A stretch of DNA of 36,311 nucleotides from Verrucomicrobiota bacterium (GTDB lineage: Bacteria; Verrucomicrobiota; Verrucomicrobiia; Chthoniobacterales; JAFAMB01): positions 1 through 36,311 of the forward strand of contig JAFBAP010000148.1 of the NCBI GenBank assembly GCA_019247695.1. Direction: 5' to 3'. The notes below the pieces were generated by a model. It was not told where the DNA came from. It saw nothing but the letters and a program-made list of their open reading frames with translations, and did not search any database. Below are positions 24,904-32,611 of the stretch, piece after piece. How positions within the stretch are numbered: position 1 is the stretch's first letter; every line of letters starts with the position of its first letter. Made by a program: the position numbers and the translations under genes.

Positions 24904-25251
24904 ATGCGAATCCGGCTAATTCTGGCAGCCCTCCTGGGTTTCAGCGGCCTCGCTCCGGCGGCGGCATACCATTTGGATGCGGCGACCCGCTTTGTCGTGG
25001 CGGCGCACGATGAACTGCCTGCACCGATTTGGAAGCGCGTGCTTGAAGTGCGTCTCCTTCCGGGCAATACGGTCCGTCATTACCTCGTCTTCAACCTTCA
25101 CCACACCTTTTTCTGCTATTCGGCCCACGACGGCAGCAGGCGGATCTGGCCGGCAGGCACCAACCCTGCGGCGTTGGCGCGCGCGATCTCGCCGGCAACG
25201 GCGCTGACGGCATCCTTCGTGCAACCGGCGGACCTGCGTCTGAGCGAGTAG
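24904..25251 (+). CDS. Exported protein, unknown function (tandem paralogue 2)
   Basis: A 115-residue protein with a signal peptide at 1-21 (cleaved near PAAAYH) but no lipobox, so it is probably periplasmic while its paralogue upstream is membrane-anchored. It shares the core pattern of an 'AA..L....W.R.L.VR' segment, then 'YLV' and a 'D(G/S).(R)..I' end. It has no known domain. The gene starts 15 nt after the lipoprotein gene and is almost certainly cotranscribed. It is convergent with the phosphofructokinase gene, and a GC-rich hairpin lies between them. Confidence 0.7.
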   Translation: MRIRLILAALLGFSGLAPAAAYHLDAATRFVVAAHDELPAPIWKRVLEVRLLPGNTVRHYLVFNLHHTFFCYSAHDGSRRIWPAGTNPAALARAISPATALTASFVQPADLRLSE

Positions 25252-25319
25252 AACCTTTAACCAGCTCAAACGGGACCGGCGGCCCCAGCTTCAGCGTGGG
25301 GCTGCCTCGCGTTCTGAGC

Positions 25320-25339
25320 GGACGGCCCTTCGGCCGTCC
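25320..25339. terminator. GC-rich hairpin between convergent genes
   Basis: GGACGGCC-CTTC-GGCCGTCC forms a perfect 8-bp stem with a 4-nt loop in the gap between the convergent exported-protein and phosphofructokinase genes. No U-tract follows on either strand, so this may be a pause or RNA-end structure and not a classical intrinsic terminator. Confidence 0.5.
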
Positions 25340-25364
25340 GGACGGGCTTGGTGGCGCCGCCGGG

Positions 25365-26672
25365 TCAGGCCATCCACGCCGGCTGTCCCGTCTTTGCCAG
25401 CACCGATTGCCAGAGATCGCCATGGGGATCGACCCGCCTGCGCCCCTGAGTGATCATTTGCAAGGGGATGTGAACGAACGAGCCGTGCCATCGCCCGATG
25501 AGCATGTTTGTCCGTCCGCTCATCGCGGCGTGTACCGCGTTCTGAGCCAGGCGCGAACAATAGACGTTGTCCTGAGGCGAGGCCGGCACGCTTCGGATCG
25601 TGTAGCTCGGGTCAATGTATTTCAGGTTTACCTCCATTCGAAGCGAGGTCAGGTACTCCGTAATCCGGTCGCGCAGGAATAATCCGACATCCCCGAGGCG
25701 CCGGTTGCCGGAGGCGTCGGTTCGAGCCGTTTCGGTGTCTTGCTTTATGAGGTCCTGACCGGCGCCTTCCGCCACGACGATCAGCGCGTGATTACGCTTT
25801 ATCAACCGGTGGCGCAGCAAGCCAAGCAGACCGCATTCCCCATCCAGATGAAACGGCACTTCCGGGATCAGGCAAAAGTTTACGTGCTGCCCGGCCAGCG
25901 CAGCGAAAGAGGCAATGAACCCGGAATCGCGGCCCATCAGCTTGACAAGGCCGACCCCGTTGACCGCGCCGATCGCCTCAACGTGCGCGCATGAGATCGC
26001 TTTCACGGCTTCGGCAAAGGCGGTCTCGAAACCGAAGCTCTTGTCGAGGTACATAATATCGTTATCGATCGTTTTTGGAATGCCGATAACGCTTTTACGC
26101 AGGCCCCTGCGGCGGATCTCCTCATTGATCGACACGCCTCCTTTCATCGTACCGTCGCCGCCGATGATAAAAAGGATATCGACCCCGAGTTCTTCAAGAT
26201 GATCGACCATTTCGCCGACGCTCTGGCCGCCGCGCGAGCTTCCCAGGATCGTGCCGCCAAAATTATGGATCGTCGAAACCGAATCCGGCCGCAGCGTCAG
26301 GGGGATGTGGCCGTAGAGCGGAATCAATCCCTGGTAACCGTACCGGATGCCGTAAATGCGGGTGACGCCGTAGCCTGAGTACAATTCCATGACGATGCCG
26401 CGGATGACGTCGTTGAGTCCCGGGCATAAGCCGCCGCATGTCACGATGGCAGCCGTGGTCTTCGGAGGATCGAAAAAGATCCGCTCACGCGGACCGGCAA
26501 GCTCGAAACTCAACGGGGTCTCACCCTTGTCGAAAATGTGAGAGACGTTCTCAAGGGAGTCGTCGTACAGAACACGATGGACATCCGTTTTGAAAGTTTC
26601 CGCTCCAAAATGCCGGTACCGCAACGGCGAAAAAAACTGACACTCTCCTAACCCCTCGATGCGAATGTCCAT
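25365..26672 (-). CDS. ATP-dependent 6-phosphofructokinase, plant-type (long form)
   Basis: A 435-residue phosphofructokinase that phosphorylates fructose 6-phosphate in glycolysis. Conserved features: GGLCPGLND (80-88), GGDGTMKGG (171-179), PKTIDND (199-205) and LMGRDSG (246-252). The glycine in GGDGT, in place of the aspartate of GGDD, favours ATP over pyrophosphate as donor. The approximately 70-residue N-terminal extension and overall length match the group that includes plant cytosolic ATP-PFKs and some bacterial homologues, not the 320-residue PfkA of E. coli. The upstream 55 codons of open frame are repeat-derived; the ATG at 26672 begins the conserved protein. Confidence 0.9.
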   Translation of the reverse strand: MDIRIEGLGECQFFSPLRYRHFGAETFKTDVHRVLYDDSLENVSHIFDKGETPLSFELAGPRERIFFDPPKTTAAIVTCGGLCPGLNDVIRGIVMELYSGYGVTRIYGIRYGYQGLIPLYGHIPLTLRPDSVSTIHNFGGTILGSSRGGQSVGEMVDHLEELGVDILFIIGGDGTMKGGVSINEEIRRRGLRKSVIGIPKTIDNDIMYLDKSFGFETAFAEAVKAISCAHVEAIGAVNGVGLVKLMGRDSGFIASFAALAGQHVNFCLIPEVPFHLDGECGLLGLLRHRLIKRNHALIVVAEGAGQDLIKQDTETARTDASGNRRLGDVGLFLRDRITEYLTSLRMEVNLKYIDPSYTIRSVPASPQDNVYCSRLAQNAVHAAMSGRTNMLIGRWHGSFVHIPLQMITQGRRRVDPHGDLWQSVLAKTGQPAWMA

Positions 26673-26756
26673 CCCGCCGCAAACGGAACGGCAGGATACC
26701 GGTCCGCGCAAGCACGATTTTGGCACACGGCGGCCGCAGCGGGTGTGGCGGGCGCA

Positions 26757-27026
26757 ACGTAAGAGTTCACACGGCGAACACGGCGAGCCACGGCGAACAC
26801 GGCGGGAAGAGGGGGTTACTTGGCCCCGACCCTGCATTCGGCACTTGGCAAGAAGTACGCCGTCTTTGCCCCGGAGCGGCGGCGAGAGGACTTGGCACTA
26901 AAGTTCCCGGCTACCGCCAACCGCCGCTCCGGGGCAAAGACGGCGTAGATTCCCGGCGTGCCCAACCCGCAGCCCTCATCGGTGGCATTCTTCCTTCCGC
27001 CGTGTTCGCCGTGTGAACTCTTACGT
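26757..27026. repeat. 29-bp perfect inverted repeat, outer arms
   Basis: The 29 nt at 26757-26785 (starting ACGTAAGAGTTCACACGG) are exactly complementary to 26998-27026. The arms are copies of the dispersed CACACGGCGAACACGG module, placed in opposite orientation, and they enclose a second perfect inverted repeat. No transposase or other gene lies inside the 212-nt interior. Confidence 0.9.
26856..26947. repeat. 27-bp perfect inverted repeat, inner arms
   Basis: The 27 nt at 26856-26882 (starting TACGCCGTCTTTGCCCCGG) pair perfectly with 26921-26947, leaving a 38-nt loop. This is a very stable potential hairpin in DNA or RNA and is unrelated in sequence to the dispersed modules around it. It could be a MITE-like element, a structured RNA or a decayed insertion end. 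Confidence 0.9.
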
Positions 27027-27147
27027 GGTGCCCGCCAAATCGCCGTGCCCGCCGTATGACCCGGCACCCGACACCCGACACCCGCGACTCGTTACCCGCT
27101 ACCCGTTACCCGTTACTCGTTACCCGTTACCCGTTACTCGTTACCCG

Positions 27148-28143
27148 CTACCGGTTGATCCAGATGCCACGGTAAACCCGCCGGTCTTCCTGAGGCGGCG
27201 GCAGAGTATATTGGGCGTCTCGCGCCGAGGGACCATTTCGCTGCCCCGGAAGGGCGTGCAATTCTCTAAGCGTCTCTTGATCGAGCCGGCCGGTCACCGG
27301 CAGCCCTTCGTCCTGTTGAAACACTGCGACAGCTTCCGATATGGCCCGTCCCGGCATACCATTTACGTCGCCGCGGTAAACGCCGCGCCGGCCCAGGAGC
27401 ACCTGGACGGTGTAGATTACATTTCGCTGCACCTGTCGCGGTGCCCGCTCATACACGGAACCGGCGAGAAATGATCCAGACGCGGTCCAACCGAATTCAT
27501 AATCGCCGGAATCATCGGACGGGGGCACGGCAGGGACGGCGCGTTCGCCGGCTTCGGGCCGCTCCGCCGGTGCCTCGTACGGATCATCCGGCCGGTCGCC
27601 ATTGTAGCGTTGGTCGCGGTCCCGGTCCGAATCGCCGCGATCAGGCTCACGGGCGTCGTCGCCCCGATCAACGGGAGCGGGCGCCGGCACACTTCGCACG
27701 CTCCGGTTTGCAGACGCCGGAGGGTTACTGTTACTGGTCGCGGGCGGTGTTTTCTTGACCGGGGACGGGGACGCAACGGCGTGACTCGGAGGCTTGGAGG
27801 GAGTATGACCGGCGACCGGCGGCGCTTTTTCAACCGGAGGCGGTTCCGGCATGACTTGATTCCAACCCCTGGACGGGGTGCGGCCGGCCGCAGGCGATCC
27901 GGCATTCCCCCCTACCCCGAGCGACCGCAAGGTTTCGGTATCAGCCTCGCCGGTCACCCGCAAGCCATACCGGATCTGGTAACGACGAAGCGCGGCGGCG
28001 GTTTCAGAGCTGTTCTGCCCGGTCACCTCGCCGTAATAAAAACCCTGGTCTTTCAGCTTCTGCTGAAGCGTGCGCGTGACATCATCCGCGCATGAGAGGG
28101 TGACCAACCCTAACCAGCACACCAAAAAGACGTGTAATTTCAT
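27148..28143 (-). CDS. Peptidoglycan-binding protein with two PG_binding_1 domains
   Basis: A 331-residue exported protein. A hydrophobic signal segment at 1-18 ends in LSC, so lipid attachment is possible. The first peptidoglycan-binding domain (about 22-75) has LQQKLKDQGFYYGEVTGQNSSETAAALRRYQ; a proline-rich and then Asp/Arg-rich low-complexity linker spans about 90-220; a second binding domain (about 240-300) has VQVLLGRRGVYRGDVNGMPG. No catalytic domain is present. The start overlaps the stop of the amidase gene by 4 nt (ATGA), so the two are translationally coupled and probably act together on the cell wall. Its TAG stop lies within a heptamer repeat. Confidence 0.85.
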   Translation of the reverse strand: MKLHVFLVCWLGLVTLSCADDVTRTLQQKLKDQGFYYGEVTGQNSSETAAALRRYQIRYGLRVTGEADTETLRSLGVGGNAGSPAAGRTPSRGWNQVMPEPPPVEKAPPVAGHTPSKPPSHAVASPSPVKKTPPATSNSNPPASANRSVRSVPAPAPVDRGDDAREPDRGDSDRDRDQRYNGDRPDDPYEAPAERPEAGERAVPAVPPSDDSGDYEFGWTASGSFLAGSVYERAPRQVQRNVIYTVQVLLGRRGVYRGDVNGMPGRAISEAVAVFQQDEGLPVTGRLDQETLRELHALPGQRNGPSARDAQYTLPPPQEDRRVYRGIWINR

Positions 28144-28970
28144 AAAGACTCTCCCGCCTTGCCGGGATGATCCCCAACCGTGATTGCTTCCGGCACCGCC
28201 GCCACCGACACGCTCGAGCGATAGAGAGCGATTCCCTTCGCGATCGCTCCGGTCAGCTTCGTCCGAAAGGCGGGATCCGTGAGCGCCTTTGCATCCTCGG
28301 GATTGGTCAGAAATCCGCACTCGATCAGCAACGCAGGCATGTCGAGGTTGCGAAGCACAAAAAAGTTAGCGGTTCTTATTTCATGATGATCGCACCGCAA
28401 AGTCTCACCAAGGCTATTCTTGATTGCACCGGCGAGTTGCGCCTCGGAGATGGCCAGCGCCTCCAAACCTGCAGAAGTTTGCACCACGGTTGCCGGAAAG
28501 GCCGGGCTCTTGGTTTCAGCGTGGTAAATCTGAAAGCCGCGGGCACTTGCGTTGTGCGCGTAGTTGCAGTGGAGGCTGACAAAGATCGCGCCCGGCACAG
28601 ATTGGGCGAATTTTATCCGGTCCGGCAACGAAACGTAGGTATCGTCGTCACGGGTCAGCACCACCGTAAAGCCCAGGTTGCGCAACTCGACGGCAAGCCG
28701 GCGCGCCAGGTCGAGGCTGATCTTTTTCTCCTGCAATCCGTGGGCCGAAGCCCCGGTGTCATTACCTCCGTGACCGGGATCGATTATGACGGTGTCGAAT
28801 CCTGCCGGCAACTGGTGAACCGGCGCCGGCGGCGACACCGGTGCTTCAAACGGCCCCGGCAACTCGGGCCATAAAACGCACCAGACAACGGAGATAACCA
28901 AAACGGCCCCGAGCCACGGGGCTAACCGCAGCGACCATTGCCGCCACCCCGCTCTGCCTTTTGCGCGCAT
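28140..28970 (-). CDS. N-acetylmuramoyl-L-alanine amidase (Amidase_3)
   Basis: A 276-residue membrane-anchored, zinc-dependent amidase that cleaves the bond between muramic acid and the stem peptide. A single membrane helix lies at about 15-34. Zinc ligands and catalytic residues are in place: H67 (DPGHGG), E81 (QEKKIS), H134 (SLHCN) and E217 (LLIECGF). ATG at 28970, 31 nt after the prcA stop; an upstream in-frame start would overlap prcA. It is coupled to the peptidoglycan-binding gene downstream. Its place directly behind proteasome genes makes a common transcript likely. Confidence 0.9.
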   Translation of the reverse strand: MRAKGRAGWRQWSLRLAPWLGAVLVISVVWCVLWPELPGPFEAPVSPPAPVHQLPAGFDTVIIDPGHGGNDTGASAHGLQEKKISLDLARRLAVELRNLGFTVVLTRDDDTYVSLPDRIKFAQSVPGAIFVSLHCNYAHNASARGFQIYHAETKSPAFPATVVQTSAGLEALAISEAQLAGAIKNSLGETLRCDHHEIRTANFFVLRNLDMPALLIECGFLTNPEDAKALTDPAFRTKLTGAIAKGIALYRSSVSVAAVPEAITVGDHPGKAGESL

Positions 28971-29001
28971 CCCACGGGTTTTTACCTTCCCCAAAGATTC
29001 C

Positions 29002-29778
29002 TCAGGCGCAGAAACGCGCAACCACCTTTTCAAGCTCGCTGAATGACACCGGGGCAAAAGTCACCCGCGCTTTTCTCTCCAGCACGGCAGCCTCGGGGGT
29101 GTACTTAGGAAGGTTTTCACCGAGAAATGCACGCAGCGAATCGGCATCCGGCAATTCCTGGTGGTCTTCGTCTGCGCTGAAAAGGCCTACGCCCCAAGCT
29201 CTGACGGCGAATTCAACTGCGTCCTCAAAGGACTGTGCCGGCGACAGGCCCTGCAGATAAGTCTCGACCTGCTGGGCTGCCCGTTTGGTTCCCGCGATGA
29301 TACCGAACCATTCTCGCCGCGATCCGATGCCCATGTTACTCGCCTTGATGGTACCATCGTAATCAAGGCGGATAAACAGGTCGGTTTCCTGCGTTTCACC
29401 GACTTCGGCGAACAACACGCGGGCCAGGTACGGCGCGCCGTAAATCTGTTCGAAAGCCTGCTTCAACGCCGGGCTGAAAGAATAAGTGACCATTCTGCGC
29501 AACGAGACGTCTGCGGAAGATCGGGTAAAACCCTCACCGCTGGCCAACTCGATGGCGCTCATGCGCAGCCGTTCGATGTCGCCCGGGTGACCCACGGCGC
29601 CCATCGCGATCCGGTCATAAACCTCGAATATTTTGCGCCGATCCCGGCCAAACGTCAGAAGCAGCTGCCCTTCCGGGTAGCTTATTCCGATCGTGGGGCT
29701 GCCGGGCGAAAGCTCATTTTCGATGTATTCGCGCCGGTTGGCGATCGCTTCTACCCAACGGAACGGTTCATCAATCAT
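29002..29778 (-). CDS. prcA: 20S proteasome alpha subunit
   Basis: A 258-residue protein of the bacterial proteasome alpha family, which forms the outer gating rings of the 20S core. It lacks a catalytic N-terminal threonine and has the alpha-type N-terminus (FRWVEAIANRREYIENEL), followed by TIGISYPEGQLLLTFGRDRRKIFEVYDRIAMGAVG-like core strands; length is close to actinobacterial PrcA (about 250). It overlaps prcB by 4 nt (ATGA), so the two subunits are translationally coupled, as in actinobacteria. The C-terminus ends in RFCA. The regulatory ATPase that would dock on it is not encoded in this window. Confidence 0.92.
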   Translation of the reverse strand: MIDEPFRWVEAIANRREYIENELSPGSPTIGISYPEGQLLLTFGRDRRKIFEVYDRIAMGAVGHPGDIERLRMSAIELASGEGFTRSSADVSLRRMVTYSFSPALKQAFEQIYGAPYLARVLFAEVGETQETDLFIRLDYDGTIKASNMGIGSRREWFGIIAGTKRAAQQVETYLQGLSPAQSFEDAVEFAVRAWGVGLFSADEDHQELPDADSLRAFLGENLPKYTPEAAVLERKARVTFAPVSFSELEKVVARFCA

Positions 29779-30572
29779 GCATTGCCAAACTGGTAAAGCT
29801 CGCTTAACCGCGAGTCGGAAACGGTGGTAATACCCTTCTCATTGATGGTTTTGATGATCGGGTAAATTTTCCCGGATCGATCCACCCCGCCGGTCGCCGT
29901 ATCGGCCTCCGCCGCGGTGTCCAAGGCCTGCAGCGCCAGACGAATCGAGCTTTCCTCGTCAAGTTCCCGGACGCGTTTGGAACCCCATCGGTTCTGGTAA
30001 TAAAGCACGCTGCGGACCGCGGGCGACCCTGAACCGCTGGATGCGTAATCGGCGGCTTCGAACTGAGCGCCCATCGCGTCATAAAAATAGACCTTGGCGG
30101 GATCGGCGCTTCCGGAGTCATAAGTGGCAAACAGCGGTACGACCACGCCGACTCCCTGCATGACCATGCCGAGGTTTTCGCGCAGCAACTTTGACAAGGC
30201 GCGCACCTTGCCCTCCACACTCATTTCCTGCAACTGGCTGCGCCGGTAAAACTGGAAAGAATGCTCCAGAATGCGCGCCATTTCCCAGGCCGTGGCCGGC
30301 GAACCGGCGATGGCCATCACCGAAGCGCGGTCGATTTCCAGGACTTTGTCGGCCCGGTCATACATGACGATATTGCCGGCCGTCGCGCGCCGGTCCCCGG
30401 CGACCAGCACGCCATCACGGAATTTAAACGCCAGGATGGTGGTTGCCTGGACCTCAACGGGAGCAGCGGCCGTCCGTTGCACCGCCGGCGGAACGGACGG
30501 CAGCCAACCCTGGCTTCGCAGCAGGGACGGGAAGTCCCGCGGAGCGCCCTCAGGGCGTTGCGAAAAATCCAT
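29775..30572 (-). CDS. prcB: 20S proteasome beta subunit (catalytic)
   Basis: A 265-residue precursor of the proteolytic beta subunit. A 43-residue propeptide ends before the TTILAFKF segment; after self-cleavage T44 would become the N-terminal nucleophile. The other catalytic residues are at the correct spacing: D60 (position 17 of the mature chain, in AGDRRAT) and K76 (position 33, in DKVLEI). A conserved IAGSPATAWEMARILEH segment follows. The start is 5 nt after the stop of the UBact-like gene. The beta-before-alpha order with the modifier in front is the arrangement known from Pup- and UBact-proteasome operons. Confidence 0.95.
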   Translation of the reverse strand: MDFSQRPEGAPRDFPSLLRSQGWLPSVPPAVQRTAAAPVEVQATTILAFKFRDGVLVAGDRRATAGNIVMYDRADKVLEIDRASVMAIAGSPATAWEMARILEHSFQFYRRSQLQEMSVEGKVRALSKLLRENLGMVMQGVGVVVPLFATYDSGSADPAKVYFYDAMGAQFEAADYASSGSGSPAVRSVLYYQNRWGSKRVRELDEESSIRLALQALDTAAEADTATGGVDRSGKIYPIIKTINEKGITTVSDSRLSELYQFGNA

Positions 30573-30577
30573 TCCGA

Positions 30578-30754
30578 TTACTGACCGGTACGTTGGCGGT
30601 AGCGCTTGCTTTGGTTTGGATCAACCTTGCGCATGCGCTTGAGAAGATCTTTGGTGTCGGGCTTGGAAACATCAGGCGAACGGGGACCGTCGCCGCCCCC
30701 CTGTTTTGGTTCCCAAGGAGCAGGTGCTGGTGGTTTTTGCGTCCTTTCGGGCAT
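30578..30754 (-). CDS. ubact: UBact-like ubiquitin-like modifier (Pup analogue), 58 residues
   Basis: A short gene directly before prcB (5-nt gap). The product begins MPERTQKPPAPAPWEP, has a flexible Gly/Pro-rich middle (GGGDGPRSPDVSKPD) and a basic helical C-terminal part (TKDLLKRMRKVDPNQSKRY) ending RQRTGQ. Length, GGDGP core, PDV.(K/R)PDT..LLKRMR.VDPNQ..RYRQR pattern and C-terminal Gly-Gln agree with UBact, described in several Gram-negative phyla as the counterpart of Pup. Such modifiers are ligated through the C-terminal residue to lysines and mark proteins for the proteasome; a terminal Gln needs deamidation to Glu by a Dop-like enzyme first. There is a weak AGG element about 10 nt before the ATG. 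Confidence 0.93.
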   Translation of the reverse strand: MPERTQKPPAPAPWEPKQGGGDGPRSPDVSKPDTKDLLKRMRKVDPNQSKRYRQRTGQ

Positions 30755-30815
30755 GGCGCAAACCTACCGGTTTCGGACCAAGAAAGCAACTCCCTCCCGC
30801 AGGTTACACCGGGAG

Positions 30816-31361
30816 TCACGGTTGATCCGCCGGACTGGGCGACTGCGCCGGGTTGGCGGAATTGGCCGGCGGCGGAATCTTGATGGTCTGGCCCGCCTGC
30901 AGTTTTTTGGCATCCCCGATCTTGTTAAGATGCTCGATGTCCTCGACCGTAACACCGAACTGCTTGGCGATCTGCGTCAGCGTTTCACCCCGTGCCACGG
31001 TATGCGTCCGCGTATTGGCGGGCTCGACTGGAAGCGCCCTTTCGACGCCGACCGTTGCAGGCGCAGCGGCGCCGGCGTTGGTACTTGCGTTTGGGGTGGG
31101 CGAAGCCGCGACGGCAGGGGCGGGCGGCGCCGGCGGAGGTGGAGGTGGAGGTGGTGGGGTCGCCGGCCGTTGCTGTCTGATCGCGTCATTAAGTTTGTTA
31201 ACCTGCTGGGATAGTTTGTCGATCCGTTCTTGCTGCGCCTTCAACTGCGCCTTAATGGCTTCGAGGTCCCTGGTGGCAACAGAACCTTTGTCTTGAGCCA
31301 ACACCGCACTCGCTCCTGCTACGATGGCAATCAGCCAACCGCACACGCTTTTGCCGTCCAT
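30816..31361 (-). CDS. LysM-domain exported protein with coiled coil
   Basis: A 181-residue protein with a signal peptide (1-22, ending VLAQ), a predicted coiled coil at about 31-64 (IKAQLKAQQERIDKLSQQVN), a run of nine prolines and an Ala/Pro linker, and one LysM domain at about 118-165 (HTVARGETLTQIAKQFGVTV then LNKIGDAKKLQAGQTIKIP). LysM binds N-acetylglucosamine in peptidoglycan. The upstream 33 codons of open frame are repeat-like and excluded; ATG at 31361. It lies 61 nt upstream of the UBact-like gene on the same strand and may share its transcript, which would begin a cell-wall/proteasome/cell-wall gene order. Confidence 0.85.
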   Translation of the reverse strand: MDGKSVCGWLIAIVAGASAVLAQDKGSVATRDLEAIKAQLKAQQERIDKLSQQVNKLNDAIRQQRPATPPPPPPPPPAPPAPAVAASPTPNASTNAGAAAPATVGVERALPVEPANTRTHTVARGETLTQIAKQFGVTVEDIEHLNKIGDAKKLQAGQTIKIPPPANSANPAQSPSPADQP

Positions 31362-31735
31362 GGTGCCTCTGTACAACCAGGGTCGAAACCGTGCAACCGG
31401 CGAGTGACAGGTAGAGTTCGGCGTTCGGCGTTCGGAGATGCCGTGCGTACCGTTCAGCAATCACTTTTCATCCCACGCCTCAAAACCCGTAAGTCCGGAT
31501 CCTGGACCGTTTCCGCGTTTTCCGTGTCCGCCGCGAATCCCCTCACCCGGTGCGAGCGCGGCGCCGCCTCCGCTCCGAACTCCAAACTCCGAACCCCGAA
31601 CTTCTTCCCCCTCTTCCCGCCGTGGTCGCCGTGGCTCGCCGTGTGAACTCTGTCGTTGTGCCCGCGTTTAGCCGCCGTGGCCGCCGTGTGACCGAACTTT
31701 GCTCGACACCCGGCACCTGACCCTCGACACTCGGA
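31362..31735. repeat. Intergenic repeat mosaic
   Basis: No gene. TTCGGCG heptamers at about 31411-31437, CCGAACT-type heptamers at about 31574-31605, CCGCCGTGGTCGCCGTGG units at 31617-31690 and CGACACC heptamers just before the modA start (31702-31733). Part of this mosaic extends the modA frame upstream artificially. Confidence 0.8.
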
Positions 31736-31737
31736 CG

Positions 31738-32607
31738 ATGAGCCGAAACGTTCGAATTACTCGAGTAACGGCGGCGTTTTCCCGGCCGTGGCCCGGCGGT
31801 CCCCGGTTCCGGGCGCGATTCCTCGCGTTGCTCTGCCTGCGGTTTCTGTTAGTGCTGATGATCGTACCGGCGCGCACGGAGACGCTGACGGTAGCCGCAG
31901 CGGCCGATCTGACTTATTGTCTTCCGGAAGTGGACCAGGCTTTTCAGGGTCAGCATGCCGGTGTGGAGGTCCGGCTTTCCACCGGTTCCAGCGGCAACTT
32001 TTTCGCCCAGATTCAGAATGGGGCGCCTTTTGACGTTTTCCTGTCTGCCGATCTCCACTACCCGCAGGAGCTGATCAAGAGCGGAGACGCCATCCCGGAC
32101 AGCGTGTTTATCTATGGATCAGGCAGATTGGTTTTGTGGACGAACAAACCGCAAGCCGTCGACCTGACGCGCGGCCTGGAGGCCCTTCGGGACACGCGCA
32201 CGGTGCAGAAGGTGGCGATTGCAAACCCCGAACATGCCCCTTACGGCCGGGCGGCAAAGGCCGCGCTGCAGAAGGCCGGTCTTTGGGATGAAATTCAGCC
32301 CCGGCTGGTGGTCGGAGAAAACATCGCGCAGACGCTGCAGTACGTTGAGACGCAGAACGCCGACGTGGGCCTGGTTGCGCTTGCGCTGGTGCTTTCACCG
32401 CGGCTTGGCGGGACCGGCAAGTACGCCGAGGTAGACGACCGGCTCTATCCGCCGTTGAACCAAGCGGCCGTGATCACCCGGCATGGCTCTGAAAAAGCGG
32501 TTGCCAAAGCATACCTTGAGTTTCTCCGGTCAACGGCTGCGCGCGGCATATTCGACAAATACGGTTTCAAACCACCGGTGGGAGACCAGCCAAATTCGCC
32601 GCGATGA
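31738..32607 (+). CDS. modA: Molybdate ABC transporter, substrate-binding protein
   Basis: A 289-residue periplasmic molybdate-binding protein. A long N-terminus with a hydrophobic segment at about 28-45 is the signal, cleaved near ARTETL. The mature start LTVAAAADLTYCLPEV and then VRLSTGSSGNFFAQIQNGAPFDVFLSAD are diagnostic for ModA; APYGRAAKAAL and VGENIAQTLQYV follow as expected. The ATG at 31738 is used because the twelve residues before it come from repeat DNA. modB begins 4 nt after the stop. The binding site composition suggests molybdate or tungstate. Confidence 0.92.
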   Translation: MSRNVRITRVTAAFSRPWPGGPRFRARFLALLCLRFLLVLMIVPARTETLTVAAAADLTYCLPEVDQAFQGQHAGVEVRLSTGSSGNFFAQIQNGAPFDVFLSADLHYPQELIKSGDAIPDSVFIYGSGRLVLWTNKPQAVDLTRGLEALRDTRTVQKVAIANPEHAPYGRAAKAALQKAGLWDEIQPRLVVGENIAQTLQYVETQNADVGLVALALVLSPRLGGTGKYAEVDDRLYPPLNQAAVITRHGSEKAVAKAYLEFLRSTAARGIFDKYGFKPPVGDQPNSPR

Positions 32608-32611
32608 GCGC

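Larger units (their letters stand above)
26724..27147. repeat. Intergenic repeat mosaic with nested inverted repeats
   Basis: No gene lies in this 475-bp gap. It contains ACACGGCGAACACGG modules on the left, the same module reversed on the right, two nested perfect inverted repeats (listed separately), CGACACC heptamers at about 27063-27085 and GTTACCC/GTTACTC heptamers to 27147, where the stop codon (TAG) of the next minus-strand gene is part of the last unit. Confidence 0.85.

Noticed and set aside
26757-27026. Insertion sequence
   Set aside because: The interior of the inverted repeats has no transposase frame and no flanking target duplication was recognised; a MITE-like origin remains only a possibility.
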